A model generated the notes under the pieces. That model worked only from the letters and a program-made list of their open reading frames with translations. It searched no databases and was not told the origin of the DNA. 64,000 nucleotides of DNA from Cellulosilyticum lentocellum DSM 5427 (GTDB lineage: Bacteria; Bacillota; Clostridia; Lachnospirales; Cellulosilyticaceae), in NCBI RefSeq assembly GCF_000178835.2, contig NC_015275.1, positions 145,001 to 209,000 of the forward strand, read 5' to 3'. Positions 13,846-22,838 of this stretch are shown one piece after another; positions within the stretch are counted from its first letter, which is position 1; each line of letters opens with the position of its first letter. A program made the translations under genes and the position numbers.

Positions 13846-15879
13846 TTGAAATTAATTAAAAAAGCAAGACAAAAAATAAATATAGTGTTATTAGCTGTTG
13901 TTATGACCTTTTCTTCAGTACAACCTATAGCGGCTGAGCAGACAACAGTAGTAGCTAACAAGCAGGTAAGAATTCAGGATGATTTTTATACAGCCGTGAA
14001 TGAAAAGTGGTTACAAGAAGCTGTGATTAAACCTGGTTATCCGTCTGTTTCAACTTTTGGAGAACTTGAAGATAAATGTAGAGTTCAATTAGATGCCATT
14101 TTCAAACAACTATTTGAAAATCAGAGTCAGTATAAAGCTAATAGTACCGAAAGGAAAATGATTAACTTATATAACAATTACTTAAATGTAGAAGCAAGAA
14201 ATAAAACAGGTATCACACCTATTAAATCTTATATGGATGAAATTAAATCAGCTAAAGATCTTTCTGGGATTACAAAGTTACTTAACAACTTAAGAATTCA
14301 ACAAAATACAGGGTTACTTAATGTAGGTGTAGGAGCAGATTTAAAGGATAGTACCAAAAACTGTGTTTATATTAATTCTACAGGTTTAATCTTAAGTAAC
14401 TCTGATTACTATACCAAAGATACAGAAATGGCTAAGACAATGAAAACAGCAATAAATACGTATTTGAATAAGATAGCAGTCTTATATGGTTATTCAGAAA
14501 CGGGAGCAAAAAAGAAAGTTGATAATGCTTTTAAACTAGATAGCATGTTAGCGCCTTCGATTATTGGTCAAGATGAGGTTACAGTTGATCCTAATATCTA
14601 TGACAGGATTTATAATGTCTATACTTTAGAACAGTTAGACCAATTAGCACCAAACCTTAAGCCATCTACTATGTTAAAAAACATAGGACTTGATAAGGCT
14701 ACTAAGATAATTCTTCAAGAACCAGAATGGCTGAAGGCCCTCGATAAGATTTATACAAAAGAAAATGTAAATATCATTAAAGATGCTTTAGAAATAAGAT
14801 TTTTATACTCAACAGCTACACTCTTAGGAGAGAAGTTTGAAAATGCTAATAAGGAACTTGCAGCTACTTTATATGGTGTTGAAGGAGAGACTTCTAGAGA
14901 AGAGCAAGCACTAAATGTTATTAGTGGAATATTTTCAGATGAAATCGGTAAACTCTATGTAGAGAAAACTTTTTCTAAAGAAGAAAAGGAAGATGTTGAA
15001 GCTTTAGTAAAAGAAATCATTGCAAATTATAAAGAAAAGCTTCAAAAAGTAGAATGGATGAGTCCTGAGACAAAAACAAATGCAATTAAAAAGCTAGATA
15101 CCATGACTATTAAAATTGGTTATCCAGATAAATGGATGGATTATACTGACCTTGATATTAAATCCATTGAAGAAGGAAGTTCTTTAGTAGAAAATGTATT
15201 TAATATTGCAGACTGGTCTTTTGCAAAGCAGGTACAGAGCTTAAATCAGCCAGTAGATAAGACAACGTTCTTAATATCACCACAAACCGTTAATGCTTGC
15301 TATAACCCAAGTGCTAATGATATTACATTCCCAGCAGCTATTCTGGAAGCACCTTATTATGATATTCATCAAAGTAGAGAAGCTAACCTAGGTGGTATTG
15401 GAGCAGTTATTGCTCATGAAATAAGCCATGCTTTTGATACAAATGGTTCTCATTTTGATGAAAAAGGAAATGTGGCTAACTGGTGGACCGAACAAGACTA
15501 TACTAAATTTGAAGAAAATACTAAAAAGGTAAGAAGTTTTTATAGCCAAATAGAAGTTCTGCCAGGGCAAAAGGTAAATGGAGATTTGACAGTATCTGAA
15601 AATATTGCAGATATCACAGCTATTTCGTGTATGTTAGACATTTTAAATAAAGAAAAGAATCCAGATTACAAGGCTTTCTTTGAGTCTTGGGCAAAGGTGT
15701 GGCGTATTAAATCATCAGAAGCATATACTGAACAATTATTGCAATTAGATGCTCATTCACCAGGTAAAGTAAGAGCTAATGCAGTTGTACAGCAATTTGA
15801 AGAGTTCTACGAAGCTTATGATGTAAAAGAAGGTGATGGTATGTACGTTAAACCAGAAGATAGATTAAAGATTTATTAA
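13846..15879 (+). CDS. Secreted M13-family zinc metalloendopeptidase (neprilysin/PepO-like)
   Basis: The product is 677 residues. An N-terminal signal peptide (about 1-30, ending PIAA) sends it out of the cell. The catalytic domain has the zinc motif H524-EIS-H528 and the third ligand Glu585 in ENIAD, 61 residues later, as in neprilysin. NACYNPSANDITFPAAIL is the family's substrate-binding strand. M13 enzymes cut short peptides outside the membrane. The start is a TTG, 8 bases after AGGGGG (13832-13837); no better ATG exists before the signal peptide. It looks monocistronic with a strong terminator. Confidence 0.95.
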   Translation: MKLIKKARQKINIVLLAVVMTFSSVQPIAAEQTTVVANKQVRIQDDFYTAVNEKWLQEAVIKPGYPSVSTFGELEDKCRVQLDAIFKQLFENQSQYKANSTERKMINLYNNYLNVEARNKTGITPIKSYMDEIKSAKDLSGITKLLNNLRIQQNTGLLNVGVGADLKDSTKNCVYINSTGLILSNSDYYTKDTEMAKTMKTAINTYLNKIAVLYGYSETGAKKKVDNAFKLDSMLAPSIIGQDEVTVDPNIYDRIYNVYTLEQLDQLAPNLKPSTMLKNIGLDKATKIILQEPEWLKALDKIYTKENVNIIKDALEIRFLYSTATLLGEKFENANKELAATLYGVEGETSREEQALNVISGIFSDEIGKLYVEKTFSKEEKEDVEALVKEIIANYKEKLQKVEWMSPETKTNAIKKLDTMTIKIGYPDKWMDYTDLDIKSIEEGSSLVENVFNIADWSFAKQVQSLNQPVDKTTFLISPQTVNACYNPSANDITFPAAILEAPYYDIHQSREANLGGIGAVIAHEISHAFDTNGSHFDEKGNVANWWTEQDYTKFEENTKKVRSFYSQIEVLPGQKVNGDLTVSENIADITAISCMLDILNKEKNPDYKAFFESWAKVWRIKSSEAYTEQLLQLDAHSPGKVRANAVVQQFEEFYEAYDVKEGDGMYVKPEDRLKIY

Positions 15880-15887
15880 ATAGAGAT

Positions 15888-15919
15888 AAGAGGAGCTAGG
15901 CACAGCTCCTCTTATTTTT
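15888..15919. terminator. Terminator shared by convergent genes
   Basis: AAGAGGAGCT and AGCTCCTCTT form a perfect 10-bp stem with a 6-base loop, followed by ATTTTTT. The T tract overlaps the last codons of the minus-strand gene. Confidence 0.9.
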
Positions 15920-16418
15920 TCTTAAGCTTCTTCCATAGTAGTGCAATACCAACGGCCCAGAAGAAGAGAGAAATAATAAAAATTATAAAACTGCTAGTAT
16001 TAAATTGCTTTAAGCAAATGTAATCAAAGAATGCAAGAAGAATAAACCAAACAATAAAAATACCATAATCATAAATAAGATAAGTAATGTTAGCCATTTT
16101 AGTAAGAATAGATTGTGCTTTCATAAGTTGAGTTTTACGATTAGTCAAAGTAGCTGATAATTCCAAGGGGTCAATTTTGGCTATTTTAAGTTCTAAAAAG
16201 TAAAGTATCAGTAAAATGATACTACGAAGAAACACAACCAAAAGACATAGGATAAGAAAAGCCATTATGATACGAGTTGATAAATTACGATTACTTATAA
16301 AAATATAAAGTGTAAAACCTAGACCGATAGAGCTTGTAAGAATTTCAAATAGCAAATAAAAAGTATTAACTCTAGCTGTCACTTTTTGCCCAGCATTTCT
16401 GCTTCTTGGACTAAGCAT
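15912..16418 (-). CDS. Small multi-pass membrane protein, unknown function
   Basis: The product is 168 residues with about four hydrophobic helices (LTSSIGLGFTLYIFI, IIMAFLILCLLVVFL, YGIFIVWFILLAFF, IIFIISLFFWAVGIALLW) and a lysine-rich C-terminal end. A cytoplasmic loop containing KIDPLELSATLTNRKTQLMKA lies between helices 2 and 3. AGGAGG is 8 bases before the ATG. I do not recognise the family. Confidence 0.75.
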   Translation of the reverse strand: MLSPRSRNAGQKVTARVNTFYLLFEILTSSIGLGFTLYIFISNRNLSTRIIMAFLILCLLVVFLRSIILLILYFLELKIAKIDPLELSATLTNRKTQLMKAQSILTKMANITYLIYDYGIFIVWFILLAFFDYICLKQFNTSSFIIFIISLFFWAVGIALLWKKLKKK

Positions 16419-16545
16419 AAGCCATGCCTCCTCTTAAATAAAATCACTAAAAGATACATTCCAACTTTAGTTTAGCACAAGAAAGGGAGAGGAGACGTTA
16501 AGGTTTTGTGAGAATTAAAAGAAAAATAAAAAAATAAAATAGGTG

Positions 16546-16574
16546 TTGACATATGTAATAAAATCTTATATACT
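16546..16574 (+). promoter_or_regulatory. Promoter of 5S-tRNA-Gly unit
   Basis: TTGACA (16546-16551), a 17-bp spacer starting TATGTAATA, then TATACT (16569-16574), followed by ACAAGTCGTC. It closely matches the 5S copy 1 promoter. Confidence 0.85.
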
Positions 16575-16601
16575 AAACAAGTCGTCAGGTGACGACAATG
16601 T

Positions 16602-16720
16602 TTCTGGTGATGATGCGCTTAGGGGAAACACCCGTTTCCATTCCGAACACGTAGGTTAAGACCTAAGCGGCTGATGGTACTTGTCGGGAGACTGACTGGG
16701 AGAGTAAGTGGTTGCCAGAT
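16602..16720 (+). rRNA. rrf: 5S ribosomal RNA (copy 2)
   Basis: About 119 bases with the same core as copy 1 (CGTTTCCATTCCGAACACG). Helix I is TCTGG / CCAGA instead of TTTGG / CCAAA. It is far from any 16S or 23S gene and is followed four bases later by tRNA-Gly. Confidence 0.95.
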
Positions 16721-16724
16721 TTAT

Positions 16725-16797
16725 GCGCGAGTGGCTCAGTTGGTAGAGCATCTCCTTGCCAAGGAGAGGGTCGCGGGTTCGAGTCCCGTCTCGCGCT
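16725..16797 (+). tRNA. tRNA-Gly(GCC)
   Basis: Acceptor GCGCGAG / CTCGCGC, anticodon stem TCTCC / GGAGA, loop TTGCCAA giving GCC. CCA is not encoded. Confidence 0.97.
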
Positions 16798-16808
16798 TTT
16801 ATAATTCG

Positions 16809-16842
16809 AAAGCCCTTAGATTAATTAATCTAAGGGCTTTTT
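16809..16842 (+). terminator. Terminator of 5S-tRNA-Gly unit
   Basis: A palindrome of 32 bases (AAAGCCCTTAGATTAA and its complement) with a TT tract after it. It lies directly before the convergent FliD-like gene and may serve both. Confidence 0.88.
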
Positions 16843-16847
16843 CGTGT

Positions 16848-17624
16848 TTAGAGACTTACATCCATGAATATACCTGATGAAACTAAACCATAGTAATAAT
16901 TTCTCAGAGATAGTTGATTCTTGGACATAGCTAAGAAGTTAGTATAGCTAATGTCATCCTCAGAAGAAATACCTGTACTTGAGGTTAGCTTTTTATTTTG
17001 CTCTTTGAGTAAGGCAGATTTAGAAGAATTTTGAGCCATTTGAGTGCTAACATCACTTCTGCTTGTAAGGCTACTAAGAGCGCGATTGGTAGTAGTAGCA
17101 TTAGTAGTTAAGGAAGTTTTAAGACGGTCTGCATTAAGGCTTAAGGTACCATCTGTATTTTGAGTGACTCCTATACTACTTAAAGCGGAGCCACCTGCAA
17201 GGCTTACAGCAGATAAAGAACTTTTTAGCTGATTAAGACGATAGGTATTAGTACTAGAATTATCTTCTAAAAATTGAGTAGTATTATTGTAGGCATCTAC
17301 GTATTTTTGAGTGGCTGAAACAATAGAGTTTATGTCGGACGTATTTTCTTTAAGAGAAGATTTTAAGCTAGAGGAAGCCTTCTCTAAGCTACTATAGGAA
17401 CTATCGAAATTTGAAAGAAAACTAGTTCCTTTGATAGTATCCGTACTTGAAGCCGTACTATTATTACTATATTTATTCGCAATAGTATATTTATTAATAG
17501 TGTTATAATAGTTTGCCTTAGTAAAAAGAGAAGTCAACGCATTAGAGCTACTAGAGGTACTGTTAAAAAGATTACTAGAATAGCTATTTAAATAGTTCAT
17601 AGAATTGAAGCTAGATATATTCAT
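16848..17624 (-). CDS. FliD C-terminal-like protein, standalone
   Basis: The product is 258 residues and very rich in Ser, Thr and Asn. Residues 85-170 resemble the C-terminal half of flagellar cap protein FliD (KYVDAYNNTTQFLEDNS, RLNQLKSSLSAVSLA, GVTQNTDGTLSLNADRLK). The N-terminal third is low-complexity and there is no signal peptide. A full FliD is about 450-900 residues, so this is either a divergent short homologue or a shortened copy. I start at the ATG 8 bases after AGGAGG; a GTG nine bases further upstream overlaps that site. No flagellar genes are nearby. Confidence 0.75.
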   Translation of the reverse strand: MNISSFNSMNYLNSYSSNLFNSTSSSSNALTSLFTKANYYNTINKYTIANKYSNNSTASSTDTIKGTSFLSNFDSSYSSLEKASSSLKSSLKENTSDINSIVSATQKYVDAYNNTTQFLEDNSSTNTYRLNQLKSSLSAVSLAGGSALSSIGVTQNTDGTLSLNADRLKTSLTTNATTTNRALSSLTSRSDVSTQMAQNSSKSALLKEQNKKLTSSTGISSEDDISYTNFLAMSKNQLSLRNYYYGLVSSGIFMDVSL

Positions 17625-17683
17625 ATGTGTCACCTCCTTTCAATATATATATCGTATGATATAAAAAATAAATCACCTAAATA

Positions 17684-17721
17684 TTAAAAAAGAAGCCACT
17701 TATAATAAAGTAGCTTCTTTT
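17684..17721 (-). terminator. Terminator of alpha-amylase gene
   Basis: On the minus strand, AAAGAAGCTACTT and AAGTGGCTTCTTT form a stem followed by TTTTT, 19 bases after the amylase stop. Confidence 0.85.
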
Positions 17722-17739
17722 CCCTATTTTTAGAAAGCC

Positions 17740-20070
17740 TTATTTAGTTGCCCAAATACCATTTTGAAGAATCATATTACTGATAGATATAGGATAACCT
17801 TCTTGACCTGAACCAGGAACTTGGGTATTAGAGCCATTATTAAAGATAACTCTCTTATTCGCCCAGTCTTGTGTGATTTCATAGCTATAGATACCATTAC
17901 CTTCATTCTTCATAGGGACACCAGGCCATTTAGCGACTTCTTGGATAGAGCTAGTACTCTTTTCATCATAAACATAGATATATACATTACTCCAGTTATA
18001 GCTAGAGTTATCAAAGTAAACAATAGTCTTCGTAGAAGGAATTTCGATAGGGTCATAATTAGCCCAAGCATTATTTTGATAAATCTGGATACCTGTTAAA
18101 GCAAACCCTTTTTGACCAGAATCAGGTATTTGAGCAGAAGTATTACCGTTATTAAAGATAACTCTAGCATCTGTCCAATCAGTAGTTAAAGTATATTCAT
18201 ATAAATGATTACCTTTACTATTCATAGGTACACCAGGCCATTTAGCAACTTCTTTTACAGTACTTCCACTTTCGTCATACACATATACATAGACGTTGTT
18301 CCAGTTAAAAGTCGAGTTATCAAAATAAGCTACTCTGTTAGCCGGAATAGGAGGTGTTACTTTAGCTGTAATGGTAATACTATAGTCTGTAGAATTATTA
18401 TTATCCCAAGTACTTCCGCCGTTATTAAATACTAAATCAAGATTTGAGGTAGCACCAGAAGGAACAGTTAAAGTAAAGCTCCATTTATTAGAGCCAAGAC
18501 TGGTCATACTTTCGGTTTTAGCACCTTTCCAACCATCATATCCCCAATGAATATTTACTTTACTAGCGCCATTTAAAACAGTGTTAGAGGCATCGTAAGT
18601 AATGGTAGCTTGACTAGATACTACAGGTGTTTCGGGGTTACAAGTAACAGCTTTGGTAGTAGGAGGGATAATAATACCACCGTTATCATATAAAACTATA
18701 ATACGATTACTAGGAACATAGCCTGAGATTTTACCACCTGAAACAGTATAGCTTTGGCCAGAACCACCTTTATCAGTATAAGTACCACTAGCTAAATTGG
18801 TTGGTGCATTATTTAAATTAAAACCAGAGCCTTCATTAACAAATGCGATACCTTTAGTACCACGATCGATTTGCATACAAGTATTACCATTTGGATAGCG
18901 AAGGTATTCGTTCTGCCCAATCATAGCGTTATGGAACCAGTTAACAGCTTTTACTTGATCATTATTCCAATCGTTAGTTCCCATAGAACCAATTGAACCT
19001 GTTCTTCTTGAAAGATACATAGGAGTTACATTAGCTCTAGCAGCTAAAATACCCCAAGCAAAAGTGCGCTGTTCATCAGTGATATTAGATTCGTTATGCT
19101 CATAGTTATCATGGTTTTCTACATAAGAAACACGTGTGCCAGTAGGAAGAGTATTAATATCCCAGCTTTGTGCAGCAGGTAGGTTATAATTCCTAACGGC
19201 ATCTCTTAAAGTTTTACCATAATAATGGTCAGTTACACTCATAAAGCTAGCATAACCTCCAATATTATCAGCATTGCTATTAGCTTCATCTAGAGCTTCG
19301 CCATAGATAAATAAATTGTTTTTATTATTTAAATTACCTAAGACATTAGTCCAATAGTTACCAGCCCAGCTCTTACCAACATCTTCGCCAACATTGGTTT
19401 CAATATGTTTAACAGCATCAAATCTAAAACCATCAGCACCAGAAGCAATACAGTCATTTAAAAAGTTAATAGCTTTTTGTTGTATTGCAGGGTGCTGGGT
19501 ATTTAAATCAGGCATACCTATGCCACCCTGAGTAGTACGGTACCTATCCTTGTAATCTGGTGTACTGTTTTGACCAACATGATGGTAGTAGTCCCAATTT
19601 TTAAATTCATCTACTACTTGAGAAGACCATTCATCTTCACGTCCCTTACCGTTGTTAGCCATATGGTTCATAACTGCGTCTACGATAATATCAATACCAT
19701 ATTTTTCAGCTTCTGAACAAAGCGCTTTAAAATCATCTCTTGAGCCTAATGGATTACCTATTGCTTGATTAGTTGGTTGGTATAATGCCCACCATTCTGT
19801 TCCTCGAATACAGCCTTGGATAGGAGAAACCTGAACAGCTTTATAACCAGCTGCAGCTAATTCAGGTAATTTACTTTTAATATTGTTGAAGGACCACATA
19901 TGCATTTGAATAATGATACCATCTTTAGTTTTGATGTTGTTTAAATTAGGTGTTTGCGTAGCAGCATAAATAACAGCTTCATTGAAAGCTGTGGTAGGTA
20001 TAACAGAAAATGCTATACCTAAGGCACCTAAAAAGGCAGCCAATTTTTTAGTAAAAAACTTTTTCTTCAC
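17740..20070 (-). CDS. Secreted alpha-amylase, GH13 with CBM25 and two CBM26-like starch-binding modules
   Basis: The product is 776 residues and hydrolyses alpha-1,4 bonds in starch outside the cell. The signal peptide is about 1-37. The GH13 barrel shows all four conserved regions: DAVMNHM (131-137), GFRFDAVKH with nucleophile Asp218, FIYGEALDE with acid/base Glu258, and VENHDN with Asp321. A C domain is followed by a CBM25-like module (about 470-560, NIHWGYDGWKGA) and two tandem repeats of about 95 residues (each with FDNS..NW.NVY.YVYDE and KWPGVPM) matching CBM26-type starch-binding domains. The start is GTG after GGGGG. It appears monocistronic. Confidence 0.95.
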   Translation of the reverse strand: MKKKFFTKKLAAFLGALGIAFSVIPTTAFNEAVIYAATQTPNLNNIKTKDGIIIQMHMWSFNNIKSKLPELAAAGYKAVQVSPIQGCIRGTEWWALYQPTNQAIGNPLGSRDDFKALCSEAEKYGIDIIVDAVMNHMANNGKGREDEWSSQVVDEFKNWDYYHHVGQNSTPDYKDRYRTTQGGIGMPDLNTQHPAIQQKAINFLNDCIASGADGFRFDAVKHIETNVGEDVGKSWAGNYWTNVLGNLNNKNNLFIYGEALDEANSNADNIGGYASFMSVTDHYYGKTLRDAVRNYNLPAAQSWDINTLPTGTRVSYVENHDNYEHNESNITDEQRTFAWGILAARANVTPMYLSRRTGSIGSMGTNDWNNDQVKAVNWFHNAMIGQNEYLRYPNGNTCMQIDRGTKGIAFVNEGSGFNLNNAPTNLASGTYTDKGGSGQSYTVSGGKISGYVPSNRIIVLYDNGGIIIPPTTKAVTCNPETPVVSSQATITYDASNTVLNGASKVNIHWGYDGWKGAKTESMTSLGSNKWSFTLTVPSGATSNLDLVFNNGGSTWDNNNSTDYSITITAKVTPPIPANRVAYFDNSTFNWNNVYVYVYDESGSTVKEVAKWPGVPMNSKGNHLYEYTLTTDWTDARVIFNNGNTSAQIPDSGQKGFALTGIQIYQNNAWANYDPIEIPSTKTIVYFDNSSYNWSNVYIYVYDEKSTSSIQEVAKWPGVPMKNEGNGIYSYEITQDWANKRVIFNNGSNTQVPGSGQEGYPISISNMILQNGIWATK

Positions 20071-20546
20071 TTTTATTCCCCCTGTTTTTTAGATAGTTAT
20101 CTTTTTAATCTAATCTTTTGCCCTAGAAAGCTATATGAAATAATACACCTCCTTTGTTAAAAAATGAAAAGCATATACCTAGGTAATGTATAATCTACAG
20201 ATCTTCTAGTTAAATATAAATAGAAAATCATGTATTCAAAAAGTAACAATGCCGGAAACGTTACCAAAAATTATCAAAATAATAGTTTAAGAAAAGTGAA
20301 GTAGTAAGAGGAATTTGAGATGTAAAAGGTTTTGAGATAAGCAGTTAAAACTAGTAAAATGAAGATTGATAAGAAAGTAAAGAGAAATAGCAAAAGCTAT
20401 CAAAAAATGTTGTACAATTATTAGAAAATTATATTATATTTAATTAATATATTCAACTATAAATTTATAAAAATTAAAATAAGTAACAAATTGTTACATA
20501 AATGAAAGATATTAAAAGTAATCAAGATTAAATATTCTAAAATGTA
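20071..20546. other. Intergenic region between amylase and leuA units
   Basis: About 475 bases of AT-rich DNA holding the amylase upstream region. AGGAGG on the minus strand near 20145 has no reading frame after it. No gene is supported. Confidence 0.5.
20254..20265. promoter_or_regulatory. LacI-family operator-like palindrome upstream of amylase
   Basis: GGAAACGTTACC has a central CG and near dyad symmetry, as in CcpA/LacI-type sites. It lies about 185 bases before the amylase start. It deviates from the classic cre consensus at about three positions, so it may belong to a local LacI-type regulator rather than CcpA. Confidence 0.4.
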
Positions 20547-20575
20547 TTTACAAATATAAGATAAGTATATATACT
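20547..20575 (+). promoter_or_regulatory. Promoter of T-box-leuA unit
   Basis: TTTACA (20547-20552), a 17-bp spacer, TATACT (20570-20575), about 25 bases before the T-box leader begins. Confidence 0.65.
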
Positions 20576-20599
20576 AATGTTAATTTAATATATTAAAAA

Positions 20600-20945
20600 C
20601 TAAGAAAAGGAATAGTAACTACTTGATAAATGTCAGAGACCTGTTGGCTGGTGTGAAACAGGATTTAGAAAATAGTGAACTCGCCTTGGAGTTGCTGACT
20701 GAATAAAGTAGGTCTAGACGGAGGCCCACCGTTAAAAGGGATAGATATCGGTAGAAACCTGTATCAATGAAACACCTAAGAGTGGTATAGCAGATTACAC
20801 TTCTGTCTCTTTTGAGATAGGAGTTTTTTATTTTTCTACCTGTATTAAAAAAGTGCACATTTTAATGTGAAAAAGAGTGGTACCGCGGAAAGCCTCCTTT
20901 CGTCTCTTACAAGCAATTAGCTTGAGATGAAAGGGGGCTTATTTC
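20600..20945 (+). promoter_or_regulatory. T-box leader, leucine specifier CTC
   Basis: The T-box sequence AGAGTGGTACCGCGG lies at 20874-20888. Stem I has the apical GGTGTGAAA and the flank GCTGACTGAA. Aligning it with the thrS leader at 45655, where the codon is ACC, puts the specifier at CTC (20680-20682), a leucine codon. The terminator helix is AAGCCTCCTTTCGTCTC with its complement (20890-20941), followed by a weak T tract. Uncharged tRNA-Leu would favour the antiterminator and allow leuA transcription. The specifier call is inferred. Confidence 0.9.
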
Positions 20946-20966
20946 TATTATAAAGGAGTGACATAT

Positions 20967-22493
20967 ATGTCAAGAAAAATCTATGTATTAGACACCACTT
21001 TAAGAGATGGGGAACAGGTACCGGGAGCAAAGTTGAATTTAAATGAGAAGTTAGAGATTGCAAGACAATTAGTAAAATTAAAGGTAGATATGATGGAGGT
21101 AGGTTTTCCATCCTCCTCAAAGGGAGATTTTGAGGCTGTTAAAGCTATTGGTCAAATAGCAGGTAAAGATGTGATGGTAACAGGACTTGGGAGAGCAGTA
21201 AAATCAGATATTGATGCCATTTATGAAAGTCTTAGAGGAGCAGCAAATCCAATGATTCATATTGTACTAGGGTCTTCGAATGTGCATATGGAAAAGAAAT
21301 TTAGTAAGTCACCCACTCAAGTACTAGAAATGGGCGTAGAAGCGGTAAAATATGCTAAAAGTTTGATGCCACAGGTACAGTACTCTTTAGAAGATGCTAG
21401 TAGGTCTGACTTCGAATATATGTGGAAAACTATAGAGGCTGTAGTTAAGGCAGGAGCAACTATTATTAATGTTCCTGATACTGTGGGCTTTGCTGTTCCA
21501 GAAGAGTTTGGCAATCTGATTTGTAAAATCAATGACCGTTTGATGAATCTTAACCCCAATATTATTTTGAGTGTACACTGCCATAATGATACAGGGCTTG
21601 CTACAGCTAACACTTTAGCAGCTATTAGAAATGGTGCAAACAAAGTTGAATGTACCATTAATGGAATAGGAGAGAGAGCTGGTAACACTTCTTTAGAAGA
21701 AGTCGTCATGGGGATTAAACTTCATCCAAAATACTATAGAGGTGAAACTAACATTAATATAGAAGAGATTTATAAAACTTCAAGAATGGTAAGTGCCATT
21801 ATGGGATTAGATGTTCAAGTTAATAAAGCAATTACAGGGGAAAATGCTTTTGCCCATTCTTCAGGTATTCATCAAGACGGACTACTTAAATCAAAAGAAG
21901 TCTATGAAATTATCACTCCAGAAGAAGTAGGTGCACCTCCTATGGAGATTGTATTAACCGCACGTTCTGGTAAGCATGCTTTTAGCTATGTGACTAAAAA
22001 GTTAGGCTATAATATACCAGAAATAATAGAGCCTGAAGTTTATAAAAGTTTCCTTACTATGGCAGATCAAAAGAAAGAAGTCTACGATAGCGATGTGATG
22101 ACTTTGTTAGAAAGCTATACTGAAATTACTAATAATAAAGAGATAAAATTATGGCAGCTTAAGGAGTTTCAAGTAACTGCTTCAAGTCAGATGCAAGTTG
22201 CCACTGTTAAGCTTCAAAAGTCGGAGAAAATGATTACAAGAAGTGAAAGCGGAGAAGGCGCTGTAGATGCACTTTATAGTGCTATTATAAAAGCAGTAGA
22301 TCAAAGCATAGATTTAATGGAATATCGCATCCATAATCTGGGGAGAGGTAAAGAAAGTCTTGGAAAAGTGGTGGTACAGATTAAACACAAGGAAAAACTT
22401 TACCAAGGGAAAGCAATTGAAAAAGATGTAATGAAAGCAAGTGCTATTGCCCTTGTTAATGCGATTAATAAAGTTAATTTAGAGAGTATTTAA
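20967..22493 (+). CDS. leuA: 2-isopropylmalate synthase
   Basis: The product is 508 residues and condenses acetyl-CoA with 2-ketoisovalerate, the first committed step of leucine synthesis. The DRE-TIM barrel has the N-terminal LDTTLRDGEQ, metal ligands in SVHCHNDTGLA, GIGERAGNTSLEEVVMG and HSSGIHQDG. The C-terminal third (about 375-508) is the leucine-binding regulatory domain. I start at the ATG 8 bases after AAGGAG; the GTG three codons earlier overlaps that site. The leucine T-box upstream supports LeuA over homocitrate or citramalate synthase. leuB, leuC and leuD are not next to it. Confidence 0.95.
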   Translation: MSRKIYVLDTTLRDGEQVPGAKLNLNEKLEIARQLVKLKVDMMEVGFPSSSKGDFEAVKAIGQIAGKDVMVTGLGRAVKSDIDAIYESLRGAANPMIHIVLGSSNVHMEKKFSKSPTQVLEMGVEAVKYAKSLMPQVQYSLEDASRSDFEYMWKTIEAVVKAGATIINVPDTVGFAVPEEFGNLICKINDRLMNLNPNIILSVHCHNDTGLATANTLAAIRNGANKVECTINGIGERAGNTSLEEVVMGIKLHPKYYRGETNINIEEIYKTSRMVSAIMGLDVQVNKAITGENAFAHSSGIHQDGLLKSKEVYEIITPEEVGAPPMEIVLTARSGKHAFSYVTKKLGYNIPEIIEPEVYKSFLTMADQKKEVYDSDVMTLLESYTEITNNKEIKLWQLKEFQVTASSQMQVATVKLQKSEKMITRSESGEGAVDALYSAIIKAVDQSIDLMEYRIHNLGRGKESLGKVVVQIKHKEKLYQGKAIEKDVMKASAIALVNAINKVNLESI

Positions 22494-22649
22494 AAGTTGC
22501 TAATTATATAGTTTTTAAATTCTAAATAAAAAGAATAATAAAAACTTTATAAATAATTAAATTTATGATATGGTAAGAATATATGTGCTAAGACTTAGCC
22601 TATATATTTTTATTAAAAACATAATATTAATATGGAGGGAGGAAGAATA

Positions 22650-22838
22650 ATGAAAAAAGTAAATGAAAAAGAAATGAGAATGATTAAAGGGGGATATACA
22701 TATTATGTATATTGCCAAGCTTGTGATTGGGATTATACATATGAGTACACATTTTCATTTTGGTATACAATTGCAAGAGATCACTGTGAAACTCAGTTGA
22801 AAAATCATTTAGTGAATTGCCCTGGAATTTGGGGCTAA
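22650..22838 (+). CDS. Small double-glycine (KGG) leader peptide, putative bacteriocin or RiPP precursor
   Basis: The product is 62 residues. Residues 1-15 (MKKVNEKEMRMIKGG) form a typical double-glycine leader, cut after GG by C39 peptidases. The core of 47 residues is rich in Tyr and Trp and has four Cys (core positions 7, 10, 31, 42) in a CxxC ... HC ... HxxxC layout that could hold two disulfides or a metal. GGAGGGAGG lies just before this ATG, so the in-frame ATG at 22632, which overlaps that site, is not the start. A C39-type ABC exporter starts 740 bases downstream. No modification enzyme or immunity gene is recognised. Confidence 0.75.
   Translation: MKKVNEKEMRMIKGGYTYYVYCQACDWDYTYEYTFSFWYTIARDHCETQLKNHLVNCPGIWG

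Noticed and set aside
17821-18435. Plus-strand frames opposite the amylase gene
   Set aside because: They are antisense shadows of the repeated starch-binding modules.
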